Assembly (NCBI GenBank): GCA_014155875.1 | Contig: JACEFZ010003502.1 | Span: 62,001-126,000 of the forward strand | From: Cepaea nemoralis | Taxonomy: Eukaryota; Mollusca; Gastropoda; Stylommatophora; Helicidae | Reading direction: 5' to 3' | Length of the DNA: 64,000 nucleotides | Part shown: positions 31,507 through 41,248 of the stretch, piece after piece | Position numbering within the stretch: position 1 is the first letter of the stretch | Layout of the letters: each line of letters begins with the position of its first letter | Made by a program: the position numbers and the translations under genes | Notes under the pieces: model-generated | Database searches by the model: none | The model's input: only the letters and a program-made list of their open reading frames with translations | Told to the model about the DNA's origin: nothing

Positions 31507-31509
31507 GTA
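31331..31509. repeat. (CTA)n microsatellite with short TAG end, copy 2
   Basis: As at 829-1043, with an (ACA)n interruption at about 31398-31420 and only one or two TAG units at the end (31504-31510). Confidence 0.9.
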
Positions 31510-31639
31510 GTTTAATCAGTTAAAAGATCGTAATAACATGATAGTAATGCCTTGATTGATAATTGTGTTCAAGCATTCTGAGGAATTACAAAATATCTAA
31601 AAGAAAAACACTTAGATAAGCAAAATGTAGGGTACATTT

Positions 31640-31880
31640 CGGGAGTCTACGTGGCGAAGTGGTCAAGCCATTTGACTCGGGCTCCGAAGGTTTCGGGTTC
31701 GATTCCGGGCCGCGAACCTTCGGTTCAAGAGTGAATGTTTCAAGAGAATCCTGTGGGTCGTCGCTAGAGCTACGGAGATCGTGCTTTGTGCCATGTTTTC
31801 CGCGCTGCGGAAAGAGACCGAGCCATGTGCGATAAAAACTCAGTGCAACGAAGTCGAAACTGTCGGCTTTTAAACAAGGA
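31640..31880 (+). mobile_element. tRNA-derived SINE (family 1), copy 2
   Basis: A box TGGCGAAGTGG (31652-31662) and B box GGTTCGATTCC as in copy 1 (9203-9440). It has the same flanks and so is a duplicate with the host segment, not a new insertion. Confidence 0.82.
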
Positions 31881-31884
31881 AGTG

Positions 31885-31940
31885 TCTATTCGTAGGGCCC
31901 CTGTGAATAAACAAAGCGTCTATTCACAGGGCCCTATGAG
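31885..31940. repeat. GGGCCC palindromic units
   Basis: Two units (ATTCGTAGGGCCCCTGTGAA and TATTCACAGGGCCCTATGAG) in opposite decay states, matching 9446-9487 and 9878-9900. Confidence 0.7.
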
Positions 31941-32286
31941 CTGGTCACGTGATTTAACGTAAGTTTGCGGCTATATTATACATTTTCGTTGATTGGAAAA
32001 CGTGTCGTCAGTGGCATAGTTGATAGTGTCCCCGCCTGATGGGCGGGATCTCGAGGTTCGTTTCTTTGCTGGACATTTTTTTTAAAATTGTTCAGCAATT
32101 AATTGGATGAAAGTCAAATGTCAATCGTTCGTTTCCTTGCCGGACAATGTTTTTTTTTAAATTTTTGAGCAATTCATTGGGTGAAAGTCAATCCTTCACC
32201 TCTTTGGGTATTTAGAATTGTGTTGTTTAAAGTGAGTGTAATTTAGTTAGTACCAGTTTCTCCAGTATTGGTCCTCGTTGCTTTGC

Positions 32287-32604
32287 AACTGCATCCTGAT
32301 CATCCCAGTTGTCATTAATGAGGGTCTTGACATATGTAAAGACTGCCACAGAATTTCACTCTTAAACTTGTTGAACTGAGTAAGAACAGAAAGAGATGTC
32401 CCTAAAGTTTGGGATCACTGGTGTCCATTTTTGCTTAGAATCAATATGTGTGATCCGTTTTCCTTCTACCCCTTCTGGCTCCAGCCCTCTTCTTCCGTTT
32501 CCTTCCCCTCTCCCCTACCTCTTTAATACACACGGGCGTCCGAACTCACTACCCAGAGACCAGGGGAAATTTATTACTACAGGTCCCCGAGAAAAAAATC
32601 CCGA
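32287..32604. other. Unrecognised insert and SINE family 2 piece
   Basis: 32287-32450 is not in the first segment copy and is not recognised. 32452-32520 repeats the C/T-rich host sequence of 10288-10355. 32526-32600 is a fragment of the family 2 SINE body (CACGGGCGTCCGAACTCACT). Confidence 0.5.
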
Positions 32605-32755
32605 AAGTAGGCAGGTAGATGGGTTGTTAGACAAATAGATGGTTAGATAGGTAGATATGTTGGTAGGTAGACAGGTAGGTAGTTAAGTAAGCAGGTATGT
32701 GGGTAGCTAGGCAGGTAGGTGGATGAGTAGGTACGCAGGTAGATGGGTAGCTAGA
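32605..32755. repeat. GTAGGTAGGTGG-type minisatellite, copy 2
   Basis: Same motif and same right flank (ATCCAACCCGACACTCGCTC) as copies 1 and 3. Confidence 0.8.
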
Positions 32756-32831
32756 TCCAACCCGACACTCGCTCGTCGATCATCTGTGTTCCACCATGCC
32801 AATTCATACATCTTTTTCAACCTCTCCCTGC

Positions 32832-34935
32832 TGTCACAGGATAAATTAACTTGTCAGTCGATCAATGATAACCAAACCCGACATTATTTTGCTAACACAA
32901 TTGACTCTGTTATGGTGAACAAACTGAGGGAAATACGTTGGTACAGATTCTCGACACCTGGTCAACAGTGTGTATGAGATCAAAGGGAGTCACGTAGAGT
33001 TGTCTACACACAATCGACAGTTGATGACAGGATGTTGTTCGAGAGGTGTGTACTGGCGACACTTGTCTACAAAAACGGAAGTTGGTCGTTGCAAGTGATA
33101 GACAGAATGCCTGCTAGAGGTCAGAAGGAGTCTGTAATGGGAGAAAGGTCTCCGGCTTACAGACAACCCGGATATTTGTTGGATGAGACAAAGAACTCCC
33201 CAGATGAAAAGGAAACTTGACAGCTAATTGACTCTGGTTAGTCTGGAAACAGGAGGACAAAGCCAGATTCTGGACTGATTGGCGTCTGGACTTTCCGGTG
33301 ACTCACTCAAGCACCTATATAAAACCCAGTGCAGTAAACAGGTGGATGGAGTCGAGGAAAACATTCTGAAGTGTTAGAATTGGGGATAATTCCCAGTTGT
33401 GGTATATTAGAGGGACTAGCCTATCTTAGTAGGGATAGTTATCCACGGACATAGATCCAATCGGATTGCCTAGTTTCTCGAGTAACAACAGGAATAGAAA
33501 TATGGTAGGCAATTAATTATATCTAACTTAAGAGTATGATTATGAATACAGTACAGTACTGTGTAGTGATATAATGTATTATGATTAGTGATAGAATGTT
33601 CTATAAGTGCGGTGCTAGAAAGTATCATAGGAGCGTCGGCACTAGTATTCTATTGTGGGGCTTCATGTAGCTTGTGTTATATATCATTTTACTCGGGAAG
33701 TTGAGGACAATGTAGTGGAATAATAATTAGAGAGATTAAGGATGGTTGAGAGGGAGGAGGGGAATGTGTAATGGTAGGATCTTCAGTAGGGCATCTGCTG
33801 GGTTTCTACCCGTTCCTTTAGTCTTTCCTGGTGTTGCCATGTCTCAGATCATATGATTGAGTTATTTGGCCGTATGACAGAGATCGGATCTCTGTTATAG
33901 ATCTGAGTGCTGTTATTGGCCTACATTTGCTCAATTCTGGCCAGGACTGAGTTGCCCTCACCATGATGTTATCTGCTCTACAGGTTCCATGTACAGTTCC
34001 TCTTGAGTGTTCCACGTGAGTGGGAGAGGATTTACTTCGAAGAAGCAGTTTTAAAGTTTGACAATGATGGCTCAGCATCTGAAGACAGAGGTTGCTGAGA
34101 GGCCGCTACATAGGGCTTATACCCAAGTTGGTTTGCGGGAACCTGGCTTCTGCTGAGCAGGACATGTTGACGAGAGGGAGGTTTAGCCAAGTGATAGATG
34201 TACCAATAAACAGTCAGAACATTGCATAATTTATACTGATACCCAGAACAGTTAGATTGTGGTGTTAATATGAGGAATCTTTAGAACCAGTGACTCTAGA
34301 TCCATTAAGATTTCTCCACTAACAGTGACAATAGGATTATAATTTCCTGATTAACAATCCGTTAAATAACCGAGGAAGTTCATAGTGTGAATCAGACTCT
34401 AATTAGACAGTGTTTGTCAGGGGTGTCCAAGCATCCTAGTGGTTCCAGAGACAACGGAGGAAGTCTTCACGTGACCGGAGGAGCATCACCTGGGTGAGGC
34501 TACCTGTATGGGATACATGGTGCTGGTGTGTCTTCAGCACAGGGATGAGAATGAACTACTCTTGAACACTGATCTGAGTCTATAGACGATTTAGAATACA
34601 CGTCACACATTCTACACCTTATATACACCTACACTTCTCCTACATATACTCTTTGCTTTAATAAATTTCTTGTTTTTATTTGTTGAAGCGAGAGCTGTCA
34701 AGTATGTTATGTTGGAAAAGAATGAGAGGGGGCATGATCCAGGGGTGAGTAAGAGTGTGAGGAAGGTGTCTTCAGATTGAAGGAGTGTGTGGACGGAGTC
34801 TGCTGGATATCTCCAGAATAGAGATATTGAATTAAATCAAATGTGGGTATCGATTCTCTTCACTCCAGGGACGACACTAAAGTGGTAAAGAAGAACAAGT
34901 AACTAATACGACATTCATTCTTTACACACACGACA
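32832..34935 (+). mobile_element. Large solo LTR (2.1 kb)
   Basis: 2104 bp bounded by TGTCACAGG...CACACGACA and flanked on both sides by CCTGC (32827-32831 and 34936-34940). The uninterrupted site occurs twice in this window (10715-10719 and 36743-36747). On the plus strand it has a TATATAAAAC box (about 33317) and AATAAA (34660-34665), the layout of U3-R-U5, with an unusually long stretch between them. No coding frame. This is what remains after LTR-LTR recombination removed an LTR retrotransposon. Its sequence is unlike the 607-bp and 1479-bp LTRs here, so a third family is represented. Confidence 0.82.
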
Positions 34936-34967
34936 CCTGCAATACTCTGAACAGGCAGCTTTACCGG

Positions 34968-34971
<4 letters not shown>

Positions 34972-35053
<82 letters not shown>
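34972..35053. repeat. (GA)n microsatellite, copy 2
   Basis: Perfect GA run ending in GGGGGG; followed by the same CAGACAAATAAACAACGG sequence as copies 1 and 3. Confidence 0.95.
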
Positions 35054-35057
<4 letters not shown>

Positions 35058-35223
35058 AGCAGTCAGAGATACAGACAAATAAACAACGGATATATAAACT
35101 GGCAGACAGATAGAGAGTCAGACACACGCATACATACACACAGAGAGTCAACCAGACATTCATATGCATATGGAAAGACAGACAGGCAGTTTGTTAGATA
35201 GAGATTCAGATAGACATATATAC

Positions 35224-35790
35224 AAATTCTTCAACAAGTTAATAGGTACAATTATCTCGGAACAGTAATAACATCTGATGGGAGATGCCTTGAAGAGATT
35301 AGAACAAGAATCGCCATGGCAAAAGTAGCCTTTAGCAAGATGAAAAACATACTGACCAATAAAAAGATGTCAATTGAAACGAGAAAAAGAGTGTTGAGAT
35401 GCTACATAGAACCTGTACTTTTATATGGATGTGAAGCTTGGACAATGAGCAGCCAGGCTGAAAAACATCTGATGGCTGTAGAAATGTGGTTTCTGAGGAA
35501 AATGCAAAGAATACCATGGACAGCCAGAAAGACCAATGAACAAGTCCTTCAAGAAACAAATGAAGATCGTAAACTGATCAGAGACATTAGACGTAGACAG
35601 TCACAATTTTTTGGGCATGTTATGAGAAGAAATGATTTTGAGAACTTGGTGACAACTGGTAAGATCGAGGGGAACAGACCAAGGGGAAGACCTAGAAACA
35701 AGTATCTGGATGGCTTGGCCTTGTGGCATGGTCGAGACAGAAACACGGAACTGATCCATGACTCTGTTGATCGAGTGAGATGGCAGAACA
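35224..35790 (+). pseudogene. LINE (family E) RT C-terminal fragment
   Basis: Open from about 35224 (ILQQVNRYNYLGTVITSDGR) through KVAFSKMKNILTNKKMS, LLYGCEAWTMSSQAEKHL and WVTTGKIEGN-type motifs to RWQNM. The later codons of the same frame, to 35933, leave LINE similarity. The 5' part, including the RT core, is missing. It is about 60 percent like the C-terminal frame of LINE-A by eye. Confidence 0.75.
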
Positions 35791-36184
35791 TGATCTCATA
35801 TCATATCTCACATATCTCTGTCTCGCACACTATCTTCATTATCTATCTCTCTCTTCTCTCTTTTCAACCCGCTTCACATATACCAGGTTCTCCTGCACTT
35901 TATATGCATAGCATTTCCTTGTTTATTTGTTAATTCATGAGGCCAGTCAATCGAAAGCCTGATGTTTGTATTGCCTAACGACCCTAATCATGTCTCTCTG
36001 AGGTGACGCATATTACTGTCAGCTTGGACCAGAATTATCAGGACATAAATAGTAGGAAATAGTAGGTCGGTAACGTAAACAAAGATGGATGCCTGTAAAC
36101 AGTAAGTGTACAGAAACGCAAGTTAACAATTCTTAAACTCGCCTGATATTTAAACAGCCATACTTCAACTAAGTATAAAGTATC
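35791..36184. other. Non-coding, nothing recognised
   Basis: Low-complexity ATCTCTCT stretch at 35800-35865, then ordinary sequence with no feature. Confidence 0.5.
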
Positions 36185-36276
36185 GATTCATAGGGCCCTG
36201 CGAACAAACGCTTTGTTTATTCGCAGGGCCCTGCGAATAAACGCTTTGTTTATTCGCAGGGCCCTGCGAATAAACT
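36185..36276. repeat. GGGCCC palindromic array, reverse orientation
   Basis: Three units with the linker ACGCTTTGTTTATT, the reverse complement of the AACAAAGCGTCTA linker in the array at 37013-37105. The two arrays therefore face each other around 36277-37012. Confidence 0.8.
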
Positions 36277-36492
36277 CTCTCAATTCCAATACCCAACCCA
36301 CACATTTTTGAGTCCCAAACGATCCGTTTTCCTTCTACCCCTTCTGGCTCCAGCCCTCTTCTTCCTTTTCCTGCCCCCCTCTCCCCTACCTCTTCTCCTC
36401 CGCTTCATTCTCTCCCCGCTGGCTGTTGTCAAAAGTATCGAGCACAAAGCACGTACTCCGTTGCTTCGGCGATAATTCTTTGTAATATTCAT

Positions 36493-36781
36493 AGTTGGTT
36501 AGGTAGGTGGGTAGTTGGACACGAAAGTGGTTAAGTAGGCAGGTAGGTGGGTTGTTAGAAAGATAGATGGTTAGAGAGGCAGATATGTGGGTAGGTAGTT
36601 AAGTAAGCAGGTATGTGGGTAGCTAGGCAGGTAGGTGGATGAGTAGGTACGCAGGTAGATGGGTAGCTAGATCCAACCTGACACTCGCTCGTCGATCATC
36701 TGTGTTCCACCATGCCAATTCATACATCTCTTTCAACCTCTCCCTGCAATACTCTGAGCAGGCAGGTTGACAGGCCGAGCG

Positions 36782-36838
<57 letters not shown>
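36493..36838. repeat. Minisatellite and (GA)n run, copy 3
   Basis: GTAGGTAGGTGG minisatellite (36493-36675), shared host sequence with the unoccupied CCTGC target (36743-36747), then GA run (36784-36838). CAGACAGA repeats follow to about 37010. Confidence 0.88.
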
Positions 36839-37012
36839 CAGTCAGAGATACAGACAAATAAACAACGGATATATAAACTGGCAGACAGACAGCAGACAGA
36901 TAGAGAGTCAGACACACGCATACATACACATAGAGAGTCAACCAGACATACATATCATATATGCATATGGAAAGACAGACAAACAGTTTGTTAGATAGAG
37001 ATTCAGATAGAC

Positions 37013-37105
37013 ATATTCGTAGGGCCCTGTGAATAAACAAAGCGTCTATTCGTAGGGCCCTGCGAATAAACAAAGCGTCTATTCGCAGGGCCCTGCGAAT
37101 AAACT
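37013..37105. repeat. GGGCCC palindromic array
   Basis: Three units, same orientation and order of decay as 11022-11112. Confidence 0.8.
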
Positions 37106-37469
37106 CTCCCTTTAAACAATCCCTTCTTTTTTTGGAGTAGGGGACATAAACATCTAACATTGTTCCAAGGGAAACTACTTCAATTAGAAAACAATAAATT
37201 ATATTATAGCGATAATAATAACACTCAATTATAAACGTCTATCCTTTTGCCGTATAAATTAAGAAATCAATGTAATAGTGTAAATTCTGTTAATTACAAA
37301 TACATAACATTTAGATTTCTTATAGAAAATATTTGTAAATTTTAGATACTTACATTTTAGAACCACATTTTGCGTTATAAATTTATACTCTAAAATTTAT
37401 TTTGTTGAATTTCAATGTACGTTACTGTACTAATAGGTACGATACCACAGGCTTCCCTCTATATGGGGA
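37106..37469. other. AT-rich host sequence, nothing recognised
   Basis: Shared with 11113-11459; no feature. Confidence 0.5.
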
Positions 37470-37735
37470 AGAACATTTTTTTACTGGCCTCCTACGGTCA
37501 CATAAAGTGTACAGGAATTTAACCACACACATCACATCCCTCTCCTGTCTCTTCTCTTGTTCATAACATAATTAGACAACGTATATCAATTCAAACAGTT
37601 ACCGCAAGAACACTGTATGACGACAACACAGAAGAAGTTTCACCACAAGAGAACTCCTGTTTGCGGACAACCAAGCGTTCCTAGTAAAATCAGAAGCTGA
37701 AATATAAGACCACATGAATAGTCTAAACGAGATGA
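37470..37735 (+). pseudogene. LINE (family D) RT palm remnant, copy 2
   Basis: Same as 11460-11745, but the catalytic box reads FADN (GCGGACAAC) where copy 1 keeps FADD. It has the same in-frame stop after EAEI. Copy 2 lacks the giant palindrome downstream. Confidence 0.65.
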
Positions 37736-38274
37736 ATTTTCCTTTTGCACCTGGGACCCGTGCCGTTAAAAATTTTCTCCTTGTATTCTGGAATTTTATA
37801 TGACCTCAATATTTGTTTTTTTTTTTTGCATATCCTTTACAGGACATCGCTGTCAACACCAGCATCTTTTAGCTGTATGTTGATTTCTTGGCAAGATTAC
37901 GCTCAGTAGGTTGCCATTGCTTTCTGGACCTCAATATACATTTTAATATAAATATAAGATGTCACGTAATTGTGGGTATTTTCCCGGTGCGCTAAATACT
38001 GCTGCATAATATTATTGGATGACGGTGATTTATTTAATGGTGGTCCCATTTTCATGAGTAACAATTTTTAGAGATTTACAAATAAAAAAAAAATGTTTCA
38101 AATGTCAACACTGCATTTAGATCTTCTTGTAAAGGTGTATATACTCGTATACACCGTGACATATGTCTGGGTTCAATGACAGTAAGGAGAGTGACCTTAG
38201 TAACAATGCTAGTAGTACATAAACAAGTTCACGAGGTAAAATGGGGCGGGGAGTTAATCGCCGGAGGAGGCAAA
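37736..38274. other. Non-coding, with dispersed repeat F
   Basis: Repeat F lies at about 37815-37945. Otherwise shared with 11811-12240 and featureless. Confidence 0.5.
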
Positions 38275-38688
38275 TGAGAGTTTAGTCGTTTAGTCGTTGG
38301 ATCAACATCACGGCACACGGGGTTAACCCCATAAGTGCTCCGTTTTTCTCCTAACTCAAACCTGAGTCTGGAGAAACTCAGCTCAATGCACGAACTCCGT
38401 AGCAACGGCGAGGATCCTGAAATACTTTGGGTAGATTTTTAACTCGAAATTTTGCCCGGGCAGCGCCGTTAGTCTACTCTTTTTCGATTTCCAACTGCCA
38501 AGGGATTGTAACGTGCGCAACAATACACACGGGCGTCCGATCTCACTACCCAGAGACCAGGGGAAATTTTATTACTGGGGAAGTCCAGGTGGATTTTTAA
38601 AAATAAATCTCGATCCTCACCGGGGCCTGAACCCGGGACCTCCAGCACTCGAGGTGGGCACCATACCTCGAGACCACTCAGCCCCCTA
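38275..38688 (-). mobile_element. tRNA-derived SINE (family 2), copy 2
   Basis: Same structure as 12245-12664 (head near 38687 on the minus strand, TTTAGTCG tail near 38283) with shared flanks. A (G)18-type run follows at about 38766-38783, absent from copy 1, where only GGGGGG remains. Confidence 0.8.
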
Positions 38689-39489
38689 AATGAGAGTACA
38701 GTGATGGAAGGGACAGTTGAGGAGAAGTCAGCTGGCTAATGTAATTTATGGGGCAGACAATTGAGCGGGGGGGGGGGGGGGGGGTAGTGTTGTGTGGAGC
38801 CTAGGGAAGGCTGCAAAAACGGAAAAAAGACAGTGAAAACATTGTCGGGAACAGTGGAAGTTGAGATCCCGAGAGGGTCGGAAGGACAGTTGAGTTTGGG
38901 ACACGACAGGAGGAGGTCGGTGGTCTGGGAACGTGAAGAATAGGGGAGGTAGTGATAGAAATCGCCCTGTGTTTTTCAGTGATAGGAATTCTGAGACTAA
39001 TGATTAAAGACTGAGCCCGTTTATCAGCAGACATAGTTGTTAAATTCGAGTCCCAGAGTGGAGGGAATCGATTGAGTCCAGGCCAAGAGAGTGGCTGATT
39101 TATTGTTGCGGTGGATTAGTATTAAAAGGGCATTAGAGGCAGTGTTCTGTGAGTGTTAGATTGTGATGAAGAGATATTCTGGAAATACTGTTCCTGGATG
39201 TATATATTACGTGTGTCCGTGTTCATTCGTCATTAAAGGATATGATGTGCGCAAATTAACTGTTGTTCACTGACTGGTGGATGTGTGATGCAGTGGTGAC
39301 TTGTGGTGTGAGATAGGTGGCAAGCTCAGCTCCCACTCTACAGTGAGATAGTAGAAACATTAGACCCTAGACAACGACAAATCTCACTCTGTTGTCATTG
39401 CACATCGTGAGACACCGACAGTAACGAACACCGATATAAAATACAAATAAAATATATCTTGGAAAACGATACAACATCTTACTTTTTTT
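38689..39489. other. Host segment containing the empty palindrome target
   Basis: No gene. The sequence runs unbroken through GAGCCCGTTTATCAG, with CCCGTT at 39016-39021, where the first segment copy holds the 13.3-kb palindrome. This gives the pre-insertion allele inside the same window. Confidence 0.9.
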
Positions 39490-39567
39490 CAACTCACGTT
39501 GTGGACCGGCAAAGAAAGGCTCGCGGACCGGCACCGGTCCGCGGACCACCACTTTGGGAAGCACTGG
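39490..39567 (-). mobile_element. hAT-like transposon end with GC-rich hairpin, copy 2
   Basis: Same as 26813-26884; minus strand starts CCAGTGCTTCCCAAAGTGG. Confidence 0.5.
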
Positions 39568-39584
39568 TACAGGAAACATAACAT

Positions 39585-40110
39585 GAAAATTAGTATAAAT
39601 AAAACAGAGGTAATGACTATAACCAAAGAAGAAAACAACAACAACAATTCACCTAAACGAACACCCATTGAGACAGTAAAGAGGTTCGCGTACTTAGGAA
39701 GTGTTATATCATCAAATGGCAAATCAGAAGAAAAAAAGATGCAATAAGGCAAACTAACCCATTGGAGAAATGGCACCAATACTGAAGAACAAACATGTAT
39801 CACTAACTACTAAAAAAGCACTTTACAAAACAATTTTCCCACCAACTCTATGTTACCAATGCCAAACCTGGACAATGACAGAAAAAGAGAAAAGAAAATC
39901 ACAACAGAAACGAGATTCCTGAGAAGAATGTATCAAGAAGAGATAAGATCAGAAATGAAGAAATCAGGACTAACGTGGGGGTTATAGCTGCGCTAGATTT
40001 TATTAGAAGGCAATAAGTCAAATGGTTTGGCCATGCAAGTAGGTTAACAACTAACAGTGTACCACAACAAGCAATGATGTACAGACCAGATGGAAGCATA
40101 GGAAGAGGCC
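39585..40110 (+). pseudogene. LINE (family D) RT C-terminal part, copy 2
   Basis: Same motifs as 26894-27410 but with more indels (the KSEDEIEKK region is shortened, and the FLGRILNV region has lost bases). Confidence 0.65.
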
Positions 40111-40299
40111 GACCACGCAAACGATGGACGCAGTGAATAACAGAGTCCGTGGGAATATCGATACGTGAAGCCCATAAGCGGACACTCTCCCGCGATTTAT
40201 ACGTCACCTCGACACGCAAGGTACAAGAGGAACATGATGAGATGAGATGAGATCCCACACTTTAATAACAGAAAGAAATGAGAAGACTGAATATTAACA

Positions 40300-40470
40300 T
40301 GTTAGGTGTCATGGAGGGACCCCAGATCAAAGAACAGGCAGCAACTCGACCTGGTGCTCACTAAACGCAACAATCTCCGTAATGTACGGTGACTAGCAGC
40401 TATCATAGTGCTGACCGCGACACCGATAACTCACTCGTTTCCAGCAAGGTGAAGATAAAGCATAAGAGAA
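40300..40470 (+). pseudogene. LINE (family C) endonuclease remnant
   Basis: Nucleotide match to 27644-27811 (CTCGACCTGGTGCTCACTAA, then CTATCATAGTGCTGACCGCG) with frame-breaking indels. It stops at AGAATC, where a deletion of about 0.8 kb relative to copy 1 joins it to the inverted LINE-E fragment. Confidence 0.65.
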
Positions 40471-40765
40471 TCCAATTCATTTCTTCCCATAACATGCCAA
40501 AAATATGTTGAATGTCTACGTCTAATGTCTATAATCAGTTTACGATCTACATTTGTTTCTTGAAGGTCTTGTTCATTGGTTTTTCTGTCTGTCCATGGTA
40601 TTCTTTAAATTGTCCTCAGAAACCACATTTCTACAGCCATCAGATGTTATTCAGCTTGACTGCACATTGTCCAAGTTTCACATCCATACAAAAGTATAGG
40701 TTCTATGTAACACCTCAACTCTTTTTCTCGTTTCAATTGAAATCTTTTTATTGGTCAGTATGTTT
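40471..40765 (-). pseudogene. LINE (family E) fragment, inverted, copy 2
   Basis: Matches 28629-28925 (TTTACGATCTACATTTGTTT) with extra indels. It marks the end of the duplicated host segment. Confidence 0.65.
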
Positions 40766-41189
40766 TTCATATCCTCTAAAAGTACTGGAGAGTTTTGGTC
40801 AGAGACCATAACTTTATGGAGGGAAAATCCCAGCTGCACCTCCCCGCGGTAGAGGATGGAAACACACCACGGTGTGGCTAACACAGCTCTGGGGACCGAG
40901 TATCCACCGGAATAAGTGGACAACTCTTCAGCTGAGCAGAGCAGGGCACTCAATTGTCCTTACAGTCGGAAATGGCTGTCAAAGGCAGAGGTAAAAAGAC
41001 CACCATGTGAATGTGGAAGTCAAGGGTAAACCACCACATTATCTTCCCAAGACTTCATGGCAAAACATATATCAAAGTTAGTGAAGGACGTTAATGGCTG
41101 TCTTAGGGCATCCTCGTCCGGTAGGGACAGTCATGAGCCACAGGTGACACCAGACCGTCATCCAGCTACTGATGGCAAAATCTTAACTA
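40766..41189 (+). other. LINE-A 5' region, non-coding
   Basis: No stable frame; it probably includes the 5' untranslated part or a decayed first ORF of LINE-A, because the endonuclease begins immediately after. Contains no other recognisable feature. Confidence 0.45.
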
Positions 41190-41248
41190 AAATAAATAAA
41201 TTTAGAGTAGGAACATAGAATGTTAGGACATTAAATGAGCTAGGAAAG

